The notes: a model not told the origin generated them from the letters alone. DNA of 64,000 nucleotides from JBCCIM01 sp965263205 (GCA_965263205.1 CBDHHF010000026.1:1-64000), one strand, 5' to 3'; shown: positions 18,254 through 27,672, counted from the stretch's first letter. Numbers and translations: made by a program.

Positions 18254-20944
18254 ATGTCTATCTCCCACCGTTCTCTGTCGTTTTTTGCCTTCGGCATACT
18301 TTTATGCTGCTTTTTGTCTGTCACCCCGAGTTTCGGACAAGCAACCGAAGTCATTTTTTCACCCGTCAAAATAGACGGCCCAGTGCATGATCCAACCAAT
18401 AACAGTTACTGGTATGGCCCCTTTTCTGAAACGGCGTCTGTGCTTGATGTGGACAATGACGGCGACTACGACATCGCTGCCGGCAAACATTGGTACGAGG
18501 CACCGCTTTGGATCAAACACCGTAACTACCGCCCGGGCGCTGACCGAAACGGTCCGGAAACGGAAAGCAACAGCGAGTTTGCACTCGATGTGAACGGTGA
18601 CGGATGGGAAGATATTGTAAGCTCAGGCTGGATGTTTATGAAAGGGGCATACTGGTATGAAAATCCGAAACGCCCGATAGCTGATGGTGAACAGTGGAAG
18701 TCATACAAAATCCACCAGGCTTTCAACATGGAAGGCGTTATTCACGATGATATCGATGGCGATGGCGATGAAGACATTCTTGTGAATCACTGGTCGCTCG
18801 TTGATGGTCAGGGCATGACCTGGCTCGAGCATATTGATGAAGCCCCATGGTTTGTTGAACACGTCATCGGCCGCAAAGGTGATACCCACGGCAATGGCCT
18901 GGGTGATATCAACATGGATGGTCGGATGGATATTATCACTGGCCAGGGCTGGTACGAGCAGCCTGAAGACGCCACTGCTGACTCCTGGCCGTTCCATGCG
19001 GATTGGAGTTTCAAATCTGCTGATCCGTCACATGCAAGCGCAACGGCTCATCCGGATCTGGTCTATGATGTTAATGAAGATGGGCTCAATGACGTCATCA
19101 TCGGCTCTGCCCACGCCTATGGCCTTGCCTGGTACGAGCAACACGTTGATGCTGCGGGTAACCGAAGTTTCGAGCGGCACTGGATTGAAACGGACTACAG
19201 CGTCTTTCACACGCTTGCGCTAGGTGATTTGAACGGCGACGGCAAAGACGACCTGATCGCCGGCAAACGACTGTTTGCCCACTATGGAGGCGACGTTGGG
19301 GTGGGCGACCCGTCATTCGTGTTTTGGTACGACATAAAGGGCGGTGCATTTGAACGTCATATCCTTTCCTACAACCACGTCCCCTATTATCCCGATGAAG
19401 GAAGTATCAGTCCACCGCCCAACAATGTTGTGGGTGTAGGAATGAAAATCAACGTAAAGGATATGGATAGAGACGGCCGAAACGACGTGATCCTGGCTGG
19501 AAAAACGGGGCTGTATGTCTTTTACAATCAAGGCGCACCTCCTAAGCCAGATTTCAGAATTGCAACTTCAGGAAGAAATCATATCAAAAATCTGGCACCG
19601 TATTACACGTACCCCTCCTGGCGGTATTGGCCGGCATACAGATCCCTGTTCAACGGACATGATTTTTCCGGTTGGAAGGTACCGGAAGGTGGTGAAGGGC
19701 ACTGGGTAGCCAAAGACTACATGATCGATTACGATGCCCAGACCGAATCGGGCAGAGGTAGCGACAAAAATCTGTGGACCACCGCATCTTTTGGAGACTT
19801 TGCCCTTCACGTCGACTGGCGATTTAAAGAAGCGTCTGGCCTGCACGACATGCCGTTTATTCTTCCTGATGGCACCTACAAAACAGACGAAAACGGGGAG
19901 GTCATCAAAACCCCTACCCCCAACTCGGACTCGGGTATTCTTTTGCGCGGCTCTTCTAACCAGGTCAACTTGTGGAACTGGAACGTTGGGTCGGGCGAAT
20001 TGTGGTCGGTTCGTACCAATCCAGCCTCCACACCTGAACAGCGCGCGGCTGCCGTGCCCAGCAAAAGGATGGACAATCCAATCGGTGAATGGAATTCGAT
20101 GGATATTATAGCGATTGGCGACCGTGTGTCGGTGATGTTGAATGGAGAATGGATCATCGAAGACGCCCAGATCCCCGGCTTGCCGGCAGAGGGCCCGATC
20201 GGACTACAACACCATGGCGGGATCGATCCCCAAACCGGTGACTACAATCCTACCTCAAGCCTGATCCAGTTTAGGAATCTGTGGGTCCGCCCCATCGACG
20301 GTCCGTTGCTCGCGCTGGAAGATCCTGCAGATGAAGACGAGGGCTGGGAGACGCTTTTTAATGGCGAGGACCTTACAGGCTGGCTCACCGGACCAAACAA
20401 CAAGTTCGTTGTGGAAGATGGTGAGTTAACCGTCAAACGGGACAATCCGGATGGCCAGGAACACAACCTGGATTATCTCTGGACAGAAGACCGATACGGA
20501 GACTTCATCCTGGACCTTGAATTCAAGGTGGTTGATGGGACGAACAGCGGGGTGTTCTTCCGGACCGATGATGTGATGGATCCCGTATGGACCGGGCTTG
20601 AAGTGCAGGTTACCAGCTCACACGGCCGGCGAGAGCTATCGCGAACAGGCACTGCCGGCGCCATCTATGATTTACTGGCTCCCAAGAAAAACGCTGTAAA
20701 TCCGTCGGGTGAATGGAATACCTACCGCCTCAAGTGTGAAGGCAGTATCATACAGGTTTGGCTGAATGGTGAACACGTCGTCCACATGGACATCGCGCAC
20801 TGGCGCGAAGCCCACATGAACCCCGACGGATCACGCAACAAGTTCCCTACCCCTGGCACCGCTTTTTCCCGCGAAGGCCACATTGGCCTGCAAGACCATG
20901 GCAAGCCCGTTTGGTATCGGAATATTCGGGTGAAAAAGCTTTAG
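18254..20944 (+). CDS. exported FG-GAP repeat protein with two DUF1080 domains
   Basis: 896 residues from the ATG at 18254, chosen because GGAGG lies six bases upstream; an upstream in-frame ATG (18242) contains this ribosome binding site. Signal peptide ends PSFGQ. Residues ~50-420 hold seven FG-GAP/VCBS-like loops with calcium-type DxDxDGxxD patterns (DVDNDGDYDI, DVNGDGWEDI, DIDGDGDEDI, DINMDGRMDI, DVNEDGLNDV, DLNGDGKDDL, DMDRDGRNDV). Two DUF1080 domains follow: SLFNGHDFSGWKVP and TLFNGEDLTGWLTG mark their starts, and FRNLWVRP and YRNIRVKKL their ends. Family knowledge suggests binding and cleavage of 3-keto-glycosides at the cell surface. Fusion of a propeller with two such domains in one chain is noteworthy. 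Confidence 0.88.
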   Translation: MSISHRSLSFFAFGILLCCFLSVTPSFGQATEVIFSPVKIDGPVHDPTNNSYWYGPFSETASVLDVDNDGDYDIAAGKHWYEAPLWIKHRNYRPGADRNGPETESNSEFALDVNGDGWEDIVSSGWMFMKGAYWYENPKRPIADGEQWKSYKIHQAFNMEGVIHDDIDGDGDEDILVNHWSLVDGQGMTWLEHIDEAPWFVEHVIGRKGDTHGNGLGDINMDGRMDIITGQGWYEQPEDATADSWPFHADWSFKSADPSHASATAHPDLVYDVNEDGLNDVIIGSAHAYGLAWYEQHVDAAGNRSFERHWIETDYSVFHTLALGDLNGDGKDDLIAGKRLFAHYGGDVGVGDPSFVFWYDIKGGAFERHILSYNHVPYYPDEGSISPPPNNVVGVGMKINVKDMDRDGRNDVILAGKTGLYVFYNQGAPPKPDFRIATSGRNHIKNLAPYYTYPSWRYWPAYRSLFNGHDFSGWKVPEGGEGHWVAKDYMIDYDAQTESGRGSDKNLWTTASFGDFALHVDWRFKEASGLHDMPFILPDGTYKTDENGEVIKTPTPNSDSGILLRGSSNQVNLWNWNVGSGELWSVRTNPASTPEQRAAAVPSKRMDNPIGEWNSMDIIAIGDRVSVMLNGEWIIEDAQIPGLPAEGPIGLQHHGGIDPQTGDYNPTSSLIQFRNLWVRPIDGPLLALEDPADEDEGWETLFNGEDLTGWLTGPNNKFVVEDGELTVKRDNPDGQEHNLDYLWTEDRYGDFILDLEFKVVDGTNSGVFFRTDDVMDPVWTGLEVQVTSSHGRRELSRTGTAGAIYDLLAPKKNAVNPSGEWNTYRLKCEGSIIQVWLNGEHVVHMDIAHWREAHMNPDGSRNKFPTPGTAFSREGHIGLQDHGKPVWYRNIRVKKL

Positions 20945-21060
20945 AGGAGTGAGGAGTGAGATATAAGAATTGGGGATATGCAACAGCCATTGACGGCGCA
21001 TAGCTTACCAAGCCCTGCCGCACCCCCAACTCCTAACTCTTTACTCCTCACTCCTATCTC
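20944..21060. repeat. inverted GAGTGAG / CTCACTC repeat arms between convergent genes
   Basis: The left arm (20944-20960) reads GAGGAGTGAGGAGTGAG in a 7-base register; the right arm (21043-21055) reads ACTCCTCACTCCT. They are inverted copies about 80 bases apart between two convergent genes, and the right arm abuts the stop codon of the barrel gene. One of several low-complexity intergenic repeats in this window. Confidence 0.65.
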
Positions 21061-22510
21061 AAAACCGCGCCAACATCTTTACAAAGCCTTTGTCGAATCG
21101 CTTTACTACTGTGTTGAATTCGTGCGTGTCGCCGTCGATATCGTAGGCACCGCCGATTTCGAAATGGAATCGATTGGAGGCGTCGAAACTCATGCTGAAG
21201 ACCAATCGGTTGTTGAACGGGGCGACGTAAATGTATTGCTGCGTCCATCCTTTTGTGATTTGCCGGCTCGACGCAACGTTGATCTGGTCGCGGTTGAGCG
21301 ACATGTATCTGATCGCTGTATAAAACGGAAATTTGAACGGCTGTACGTTTACGCCGGCATCAAATATCCAACGCGATTCGCTGTGGTCCAATGCATGCGG
21401 GAGTACAGAAATTGAAAAATCATCGCCATCTTGACGATCGGTATACCATTCGCGCGAGAATCGAGCAAAAGGCCTGAGCCGCCCCAAACGGCCATACCAA
21501 AAACCGCCGGCTTTCCGTGTTTTCTGCGCCGCCCAATAGGATCCTTCAAACGGATTCCCTCTAGCGCTGCGCGTCAATTGATCGTGATCCTCATAATAGA
21601 ATACACCAAACGTACCTAACCGCGAGCGGATATCGAAAGAGGCATTGACAAAACCCGCAATACGCTTCTGATTGTATTGAAACGCTGCTTCGTCACGTGC
21701 TGTAATTCGGTCGCGTCGTTCTGGCTGCACCCCAAAAGAGATGTCCAGGTGATAGAATTGCAATCCTGTTGTTCGGTATCTACCAGAAAAGAAGAGCGGA
21801 AAAGACTCAGTGGTTGTCTGTAAACGCCAACTACCCGGTACGCGAGGATCATCATCGTTGCCTACCTGATTCACAAAGTTGTTCAGGTAGTTCATGATCG
21901 TAACATCTAACGCAACCTCTCCCCAACGTTGCTGACTGACCTTGTATGCAAGTGTTAAGTCGAGATCTTGTTTGTATTCGGACAGCGTATGGTTAATAGA
22001 GAAGCGGTGCTGCTCGAGGGTGTGTTCGTATCCAATTTCAATGAGCGCCCGCGTCCCTCTTGCGTGCTGCTGTGGGTAGAAATTGATCAAGAAGTCCGAC
22101 TGTGCACCAAGCTCAGCGCGTGTGTGAAGCTGGGAGAACATGGCCAGACTACCTTTAGAGTAGCTTCCAAAACGCATGCGATACCCTTGCGGCTGCTGAT
22201 ACCAAGCATATGCTGCATTAAACTGGTGACCATGCATCCAGTTATCCAATTCATATTCCCGTTTCACCAACGGCGTATATACGCGCGCAAATCCACGATC
22301 ATAGAATTGCTCGCTGTAGGCGTGGGTCTCGTCCAGCAATTGCAAGCGGGCTTGCACAGACCAATCGTAGGTCGAGGCGTGAGCTGCCGGTTGGCCGGCA
22401 AAATGCTGGGCCCAGGCGCACATGACACCAGTTAACAGCGTGAAACACAAGGTAATAACATACAATCCCAACCTTCGGATTACGGGTACTGTTTTTCGCG
22501 TACATACCAT
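21059..22510 (-). CDS. outer-membrane beta-barrel protein, unknown function
   Basis: 483 residues. A basic N-terminus and a hydrophobic stretch (LGLYVITLCFTLLTGVM), ending CAWAQ, form a signal peptide. The rest is rich in alternating aromatic/polar strands such as YRMRFGSYSKGSLAMFSQ, RFSINHTLSEYKQDLDLTLA, RLRPFARFSREWYTD and QQYIYVAPFNNRLVFSMSF, ending KMLARF with a C-terminal Phe, typical of outer-membrane barrels. I do not recognise a named family. The context (downstream of sugar-handling genes and convergent with the DUF1080 protein) would fit an outer-membrane pore or scaffold. The start at 22510 includes the full signal peptide. Confidence 0.75.
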   Translation of the reverse strand: MVCTRKTVPVIRRLGLYVITLCFTLLTGVMCAWAQHFAGQPAAHASTYDWSVQARLQLLDETHAYSEQFYDRGFARVYTPLVKREYELDNWMHGHQFNAAYAWYQQPQGYRMRFGSYSKGSLAMFSQLHTRAELGAQSDFLINFYPQQHARGTRALIEIGYEHTLEQHRFSINHTLSEYKQDLDLTLAYKVSQQRWGEVALDVTIMNYLNNFVNQVGNDDDPRVPGSWRLQTTTESFPLFFSGRYRTTGLQFYHLDISFGVQPERRDRITARDEAAFQYNQKRIAGFVNASFDIRSRLGTFGVFYYEDHDQLTRSARGNPFEGSYWAAQKTRKAGGFWYGRLGRLRPFARFSREWYTDRQDGDDFSISVLPHALDHSESRWIFDAGVNVQPFKFPFYTAIRYMSLNRDQINVASSRQITKGWTQQYIYVAPFNNRLVFSMSFDASNRFHFEIGGAYDIDGDTHEFNTVVKRFDKGFVKMLARF

Positions 22511-22674
22511 CGGATTGGATGAGGATGGTGCAACAGATCAGCTGTATAGATTGCGTACACCTGTACTATTTCACGACAGGCGAAGCGCAAAATCACGCAT
22601 TTTCAAGAGATATTGAGGCTTAATTGCAGGGATCATGCCAACAAAAGCCTTTTTCGACCGGGCGTACGATCCGT

Positions 22675-23529
22675 TTAGATGCTGAATGAAGAAAAGCCAC
22701 CATCGATAGGAATTACGGTACCCGTCACAAACCGCGAAGCATCTGAAAGCAGATAAATCACCGTGCCGATGAGTTCTTCCGGCTCGCCATAGCGTCCCAT
22801 CGGTGTGTGTGCAAGGACTTTCTTGGCACGTGGCGTGTATTCTCCTGTTGCCTGGTCGATATGCAGAAAACGAAGTTGCTCGGTAAAGAAGAAGCCGGGG
22901 GCAAGCGCATTCACGCGTACGCCGGCATGTGAGAAGTGCACCGATAACCATTGCGTAAAATTGGCAACGGCGGCTTTGGCTGCAGAATACGCCGACACCT
23001 TGGTCAACGGTGTCAGCGCACTCATAGACGAGATGTTAATAATTGAACCTGACTGCCGCGAAGCCATACCGCGAGAAAACACCTTGGTTGGCAAGAACGT
23101 GCCCAGGAAATTGAGGCTAAACACAAACTGAAAACCTTCAAACTCCAGGTCAAAGAAACTGGTCAACGCGCTGTTCTCAGCATCTCCCTGTTCGAAAAAC
23201 TCGTTGGTTGTCGTGCCTCGCGGATCATTGCCCCCGGCGCCGTTGATCAGGTAATCGGGTGCTCCCCACATGGCAAGCACCTGTTCATACACCTGCTGCA
23301 ATTCTGCCTCTTTCAACACATTACAGGGAAACGCGTGAGCAACACCGCCGGCGTCCTTGATATCGTTGGCAGTAGCTGCTGCTGCATCTGCGTTTAGATC
23401 CAACACCGCGACGTTTACCCCAACCTGTCCCAGCGCACGCGCAAGCGCCCCACAAAGCGCACCACCAGCCCCTGTGATGACAGCAACACCACCAGCAATA
23501 TCAAACTGTTCCAAAATTGGGTTGGGCAT
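22675..23529 (-). CDS. SDR family oxidoreductase (D-mannonate/fructuronate reductase-like)
   Basis: 284 residues. Rossmann motif AVITGAGGALCGALARALG near residue 20, the NGAGGNDPRG loop, catalytic Ser in IINISSMSALTP and Tyr-x3-Lys in SAYSAAKAAVANF, then the closing VTGTVIPIDGGFSSFSI. The insertion around DAENSALTSFFDLEFEGFQ resembles SDRs annotated as D-mannonate oxidoreductase (UxuB-like), so a role in hexuronate or keto-sugar reduction is likely, though substrate cannot be fixed by eye. It is the last gene of a minus-strand set with a TIM-barrel isomerase and a Gfo/Idh oxidoreductase; the intervening gap holds a short repeat. Confidence 0.85.
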   Translation of the reverse strand: MPNPILEQFDIAGGVAVITGAGGALCGALARALGQVGVNVAVLDLNADAAAATANDIKDAGGVAHAFPCNVLKEAELQQVYEQVLAMWGAPDYLINGAGGNDPRGTTTNEFFEQGDAENSALTSFFDLEFEGFQFVFSLNFLGTFLPTKVFSRGMASRQSGSIINISSMSALTPLTKVSAYSAAKAAVANFTQWLSVHFSHAGVRVNALAPGFFFTEQLRFLHIDQATGEYTPRAKKVLAHTPMGRYGEPEELIGTVIYLLSDASRFVTGTVIPIDGGFSSFSI

Positions 23530-23603
23530 GGATGATTCACTTTAAAACGTTTGTAAAAGCCCATTGGCTCGCTGTTGCCTCCAATGGTTCAGACAAATAA
23601 CCT

Positions 23604-23630
23604 TTAACTCACAACCTTCAACCTGCAACA
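23604..23630. repeat. ACAACCTTCAACCTGCAAC word-like repeat
   Basis: AACTCACAACCTTCAACCTG followed by CAAC is a short degenerate repeat of the type found at several other intergenic sites here. It is the complement of the GTTGCAGGTTGAAAG type seen at 39408-39440. Confidence 0.5.
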
Positions 23631-23643
23631 AAAAGAGTTTGCA

Positions 23644-24564
23644 TTACCCTTTAGGAATAAACTGGCGCAAGTAAGTGTGGCTCTGTATGAGCGCGCGCTT
23701 TCTGTTTTCCAACGACCCTTCATACGCCCGGTCTTCAACTTCCACACACACAGCACCATCAAACCCCGTATCGGTCAACACGGAGAAGAATTGTCCCCAA
23801 TTGACCTCGCCCATACCGGGAAGCTTTGGCGTGTGATAATCGTTCGGATAGGCCATTGTACCTACTTCATTTAAGCGATCGCGATCAACGCGGGCATCTT
23901 TGGCGTGGATGTGATACAGCTTGTGGGCAAAATCGCGCATGGGTTTCAGATAGTCCATGTGCTGCCAAATCATGTGGGAAGGGTCGTAGTTAAGGCCAAA
24001 ATGATCAGACGCAAACGTTTCATACATGCGCCGCCAGATTGCCGGCGTATGCGCCAGGTTTTTACCGCCAGGCCACTCATCTTTCGTGAATGACATCGGA
24101 CAGTTTTCGATACCAATTTTGATGTCCCGCTTTTCAGCATATTTGATCAATGGCCGCCAAACCTTTTTGAAGCGGGGCCAGTTATCGTCCACATTTTTGG
24201 TCCAGTCACGCCCGATAAACGTGTTGACGTTTTTCAACCCGAGCGTTTGTGCTGCCTGAATCACTTTTTTGATGTGATCCTGGTACACCTTAGCTTCTTT
24301 TTCGTCTGGCGCGAGTGGATTCGGGTAATAGCCAAGCGCACTAATGGAAACGCCTGTTTCTTCTACCAGTGCATGCACTTCAGCGGCCTCCTTTTTACCA
24401 AAGCCATCTACGTTGATGTGGGTAATACCCGCATACCGCCGGCTGGCTTTTCCCTTGGGCCAACACATCACCTCTACACAATCGAACCCTACTTCTGCTG
24501 CGTAGGTCAATACTTCTTTCAAGGAAAGTTCTGGCAGAATCGCACTTACAAAGCCTAATTTCAT
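23644..24564 (-). CDS. sugar phosphate isomerase/epimerase (TIM barrel)
   Basis: 306 residues of the AP-endonuclease-2/xylose-isomerase-like TIM-barrel family. Landmarks: MKLGFVSAILPELSLKEVL, GFDCVEVMCWP, ISALGYYPNPLAP, KIGIENCPMSFTKDE (metal-binding Glu), FGLNYDPSHMIWQHMD (Asp/His), YHIHAKDARVDRD and a final VCVEVEDRAYEGSLE stretch. The Glu/Asp/His/Glu set is consistent with a divalent-metal site. Members beside Gfo/Idh and DUF1080 genes include isomerases and 3-keto-glycoside lyases. Between a Gfo/Idh gene upstream and an SDR gene downstream, all minus strand, it probably belongs to one sugar-catabolic unit. Confidence 0.88.
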   Translation of the reverse strand: MKLGFVSAILPELSLKEVLTYAAEVGFDCVEVMCWPKGKASRRYAGITHINVDGFGKKEAAEVHALVEETGVSISALGYYPNPLAPDEKEAKVYQDHIKKVIQAAQTLGLKNVNTFIGRDWTKNVDDNWPRFKKVWRPLIKYAEKRDIKIGIENCPMSFTKDEWPGGKNLAHTPAIWRRMYETFASDHFGLNYDPSHMIWQHMDYLKPMRDFAHKLYHIHAKDARVDRDRLNEVGTMAYPNDYHTPKLPGMGEVNWGQFFSVLTDTGFDGAVCVEVEDRAYEGSLENRKRALIQSHTYLRQFIPKG

Positions 24565-24585
24565 GACGGTCTGATGATGGTTGCG

Positions 24586-24628
24586 GGTTGACAGTTACAG
24601 GTTGACAGTTACAGGTTGTTGGTTTTTT
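24586..24628. repeat. 14-nt tandem repeat GTTGACAGTTACAG
   Basis: GTTGACAGTTACAG occurs twice in perfect tandem (24587-24600, 24601-24614) with partial units either side (GGTTGTTGG), then a T-run. It lies in the gap between the Gfo/Idh gene and the isomerase gene, so it is probably transcribed with them. Confidence 0.7.
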
Positions 24629-24643
24629 ACGTTAGACGGCTGG

Positions 24644-25794
24644 TTAGACAGCTACCCAGCGTTCTTCGCGGTGGCTCAGGAGAATGGCATCGCACAGCTC
24701 AATTTCGCGGTGGCCCTCAGCAAAGGTTGGGTAGAGTGCATCGCTAGCCGGGATGTTCTGGGCAATGGCGGTGTAGAACGCACGGAAACACTGCTTGAAG
24801 GCGTCGGGAAACCCTTCGTTGTGGCCGCCGGGATAGTTCGCAAAAGGCCACGCAAAATCAGACATCAATGCGGGATCACGACCAAGAATTTCGTTGGGTT
24901 TGTCGCGATGCCCCAGCCAAAGTTCGTTGGGACGCTCACTGTTCCAGGCCAACGCCCCTTTGGATCCGCTGATTTCATATTGCAGGAATTTTTGCGGCCG
25001 GCTGTCACCTGCGACACCCACATGACCGCCCGCTGCCCGCCGCTAAAGCGAAGCAACACGGTGCCGGCGTCATCGGTTGTAATATCGATTTCTTCGACCT
25101 CGGTGTGCGACTGCCCTTTTCCAGTGAATGTAGCCACCTCCCCTACCGGGCGCTTCCGCACAGGATGCACCGTTTTAAGATCCGCAAACACCGCCTCGAC
25201 GTGTAGCCCGGTTATTGAGGTCACCAGGTCTAACCAATGGGTACCGATATCAGAAACAGCCCGCAATTCTCCGCCATGTTCAGCAAGCACGCGCCAGTTA
25301 TAGTCGGTATCATACAAGAGCCAGTCTTGTACATAACTGCCCTTAATGGCAAGGATGTCGCCCAATTCGCCATTTTGAATACGGGCCCGTGCTTCGAGAT
25401 TGAGGGGGAAGAAGCGTTGGTTATAACACACACCAGCAGCCAGGCCCGAAGCTTCAGCCAATTGTACCAGCTCTGCCGACTCCTGGGCAGTCATTGCCAG
25501 CGGCTTCTCACACATCACGTGTTTACCGGCAGCGAGGGCGCGCTTAGCCATGTCGTAGTGTAAGACATTGGGTACTGCTAAATGCACGGCATCTACGCGA
25601 TCATCAGCAAGCACCTCATCAAAAGAAGCGTATGCTTTTTCGAGTCCCAACTGATGGCGAGCGGATTCAGACTTTGCCGGCGTACTACCCATCACACCAT
25701 GAACGCGAACACCAAGTCGTATCAACGCCTCCGCGTGTACTGGACCGATGAATCCTGTACCTACAACAGCGGCGCCTATTTCGTGAATCTCCAT
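24644..25794 (-). pseudogene. Gfo/Idh/MocA oxidoreductase, single-base frameshift
   Basis: The N-terminal Rossmann domain reads EIGAAVVGTGFIGPVHAEAL, DAVHLAVPNVLHYDMAKRAL, GKHVMCEKPLAMTAQES (the EKP signature), with GTHWLDLVTSITG further on. After QVTAGRK the raw frame is lost; reading the next frame gives FLQYEISGSKGALAWNSE and a normal C-terminus to 24644. Adding one A to the AAAAA run (TTTTT at 24991-24995 on plus) unites them into 383 residues. Start 25794 (MEIHEIG) is preferred over the longer raw frame to 25848. It would oxidise or reduce a sugar carbon with NAD(P), for instance forming the 3-keto sugars used by DUF1080 proteins. First gene of a probable operon with the isomerase and SDR genes. 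Confidence 0.85.
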
Positions 25795-25888
25795 ACCATT
25801 TTCCAGATGATGATAACAGCCTGTGCGCTGGAAATTAGACGGCGGCAAACGTTAATTCAAGAGGCCGCTGGTTTTTATGTGACCCGCT

Positions 25889-26443
25889 TTATAAGAATCG
25901 CGCCTTTACCCGCGACCAGAGTACATCGTGATCAAACGCGAGGGGTAACGCATCGATTTCTTCAGCAGTTGCCCATTTGTATACCGAAACTTCGTCGCCG
26001 GCAATTGCTTCGGTGCGCGCTATGCTGGCAAAAAAGGCGATGTCAAACACGTGATCCCGCGGATCTCGTTGGGGATGTGAGCGAACATCAATGAGTTGTA
26101 ATGTAGATCGGTCGAGCGTCACGCCGGCTTCTTCGTAGAGCTCGCGCACCGCAGCATCCTCAATTTCCTCTTTGCCTACCTCAAGAAAACCACCTGGAAA
26201 CGCATAACTTCCTTTGAAAGGGGCAATATCGCGCTTTACCAAAAGTAGTGCGTTACGACTCAGATCGAGTAGCACCACGGTTGCCGCTACGCTGGGATGT
26301 GGGAATTCGTACGCATAATACTGTTTGCCCGTTTTTGCTTCTACCATAAACAAATTGGCAGGTGGTGCATCGTGTGCTGCCGGCAAGAGCTTGCCCGTGC
26401 TACCAAATTCTCTTTCGACACGCCGCTGCTTATCTGATTCCAT
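25889..26443 (-). CDS. Nudix hydrolase
   Basis: 184 residues. The Nudix box is complete: GGFLEVGKEEIEDAAVRELY followed by EEAGV, fitting G-x5-E-x7-R-E-x2-E-E-x-G. An N-terminal extension of ~45 residues (VEREFGSTGKLLPAAHDAPP and a KTGKQYYAYEFPHPSVAATV strand) precedes the Nudix fold. It resembles ADP-ribose/NADH pyrophosphatase-type or DNA-mismatch Nudix proteins in size, but the substrate cannot be read from the sequence. Single gene, 94 bases upstream of the Gfo/Idh start on the same strand, divergent from the glycosyltransferase operon. Confidence 0.88.
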   Translation of the reverse strand: MESDKQRRVEREFGSTGKLLPAAHDAPPANLFMVEAKTGKQYYAYEFPHPSVAATVVLLDLSRNALLLVKRDIAPFKGSYAFPGGFLEVGKEEIEDAAVRELYEEAGVTLDRSTLQLIDVRSHPQRDPRDHVFDIAFFASIARTEAIAGDEVSVYKWATAEEIDALPLAFDHDVLWSRVKARFL

Positions 26444-26497
26444 TACGCCAACATCTTCTGGTTGTTAATAGGATGAGGATCCGCTATTTTTCGTGTA

Positions 26498-26520
26498 CCG
26501 GGATTTCGCTCTTGTCCCGG
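26498..26520. other. hairpin CCGGGA/TCCCGG in the divergent region
   Basis: CCGGGA and TCCCGG form a 6-bp stem with an 11-base loop in the 270-base divergent gap before the glycosyltransferase operon. No T-run; function unknown. Confidence 0.3.
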
Positions 26521-26668
26521 CCTTTGAGCTGGAATAAACAAAAATGTTGTGATTTAGCATAGACCCACGTTGTTAATCTAGCTCGCTCAACATAGAGGAA
26601 AATCACATGGCTTTTTGTTGTACCATGATCCTCCCCCATCCATCATTCTGTCCGGTTAGCAAACTAGC

Positions 26669-26687
26669 ACTGCCACTTTCTGGCAGT
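26669..26687 (+). promoter_or_regulatory. leader hairpin ahead of the glycosyltransferase operon
   Basis: ACTGCCA-CTTTC-TGGCAGT is a perfect 7-bp stem with a 5-base loop, ending 26 bases before the first start codon of the operon (26714). It may be part of the 5' leader. Only position and symmetry support a role. Confidence 0.35.
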
Positions 26688-26713
26688 AATAGGCTGCCTT
26701 TAATGCAGCGCGT

Positions 26714-27619
26714 ATGCAGCTAACATCCAACATAGCTTCTTCCCCACCTACCGCTATCGAGCATAAACCGGTACAGTCATCGGTATGCCTGGTGATCTGC
26801 TACTTCGGCAAAACGCCGGCGTGGATACGTTTTTTCTTCAAGACATGTGCGCACAATCCAGCCCTCAATTTCCTGATTTTCACGGATTGCATCCGGGCCG
26901 AAGATGCGCCGGCCAATGTTGAAGTCATTCCCTGCACGCTCGATGATATCCGAGGGCAGGCAAGCAAAACCCTCCACCTTGAAGCAGCGCTCGACAGACC
27001 CTACAAACTATGTGATTTTAAAGCTGCGTATGGTGCCATCTTCTCGTCGTATTTATCCCCTTACACGTTTTGGGGCATGACAGATCTCGACGTGATATTT
27101 GGCAACATCAGCACCTTTATTTCAGATGACATGCTGCAATCCTATGACGTCATCAACGCGCATAGCGATTACCTGGTAGGTCACTTTTCGCTCTACAGAA
27201 ACGAAGCACCTTTCGATCGGCTTTTCACGACGAGCCCCGATTTTGAAAAAGTGTTTTCGTCACCCCAGATATATTCCTTTGCTGAATGCAATTTTGCATG
27301 GACAGCGTTTTCACGCAAACAAACGCACCGCGCAAAAGAAGCATCAGACATTGAAAGCATGACCCATCTGGTCAACAGACTGGCTGCTGCTGATCAGCTT
27401 AAAAAATGCTTTCTGCCCCTGGTTAGAGAAAAGCCAGAATTGCATAAGCAAAATTGGCTACTCTGCTGGCAAAACGGCAAACTTTTAGACGTAAATCTGG
27501 ATATGGAAATTATGTATTTCCACTTTCATTTATTCAAGAAGTCGCCTCAATTCAGGATACCTGATTGGCCATCGATTCCCGATACGTTTTACATCAACAA
27601 GCATGGTTTTTTCACCTAA
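26714..27619 (+). CDS. DUF6625-type glycosyltransferase
   Basis: 301 residues. The pattern VCLVICYFGKTPAWIRFFFK, ALNFLIFTDC, PYKLCDFKAAYGAIFSSYL, FWGMTDLDVIFGNISTFISD and the late CWQNGKLLDVNLDMEIMYFH matches proteins of the DUF6625 family, which are glycosyltransferase-like and have a DxD-type motif (here DLDVIFG). It likely transfers a sugar in the cytoplasm. No signal peptide or membrane segment. It is the first of four plus-strand genes with gaps of 53, 8 and 7 bases, a clear operon. The other members (a surface lipoprotein, a second glycosyltransferase and a sulfotransferase-like protein) suggest decoration of a surface product. Confidence 0.8.
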   Translation: MQLTSNIASSPPTAIEHKPVQSSVCLVICYFGKTPAWIRFFFKTCAHNPALNFLIFTDCIRAEDAPANVEVIPCTLDDIRGQASKTLHLEAALDRPYKLCDFKAAYGAIFSSYLSPYTFWGMTDLDVIFGNISTFISDDMLQSYDVINAHSDYLVGHFSLYRNEAPFDRLFTTSPDFEKVFSSPQIYSFAECNFAWTAFSRKQTHRAKEASDIESMTHLVNRLAAADQLKKCFLPLVREKPELHKQNWLLCWQNGKLLDVNLDMEIMYFHFHLFKKSPQFRIPDWPSIPDTFYINKHGFFT

Positions 27620-27672
27620 AACCACGTTTTCCCCACACCCGATACATCACCCACACAATTAGTACCTGTGCT

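Noticed and set aside
20944..21060. Bidirectional terminator made of the GAGTGAG/CTCACTC arms
   Set aside because: The arms are about 80 bases apart with no T-run; it fits the repeat family better.
26444..26713. Possible tRNA or small RNA gene because of two hairpins
   Set aside because: No T-loop or CCA-like sequence and the stems do not form a cloverleaf; only simple hairpins are listed.
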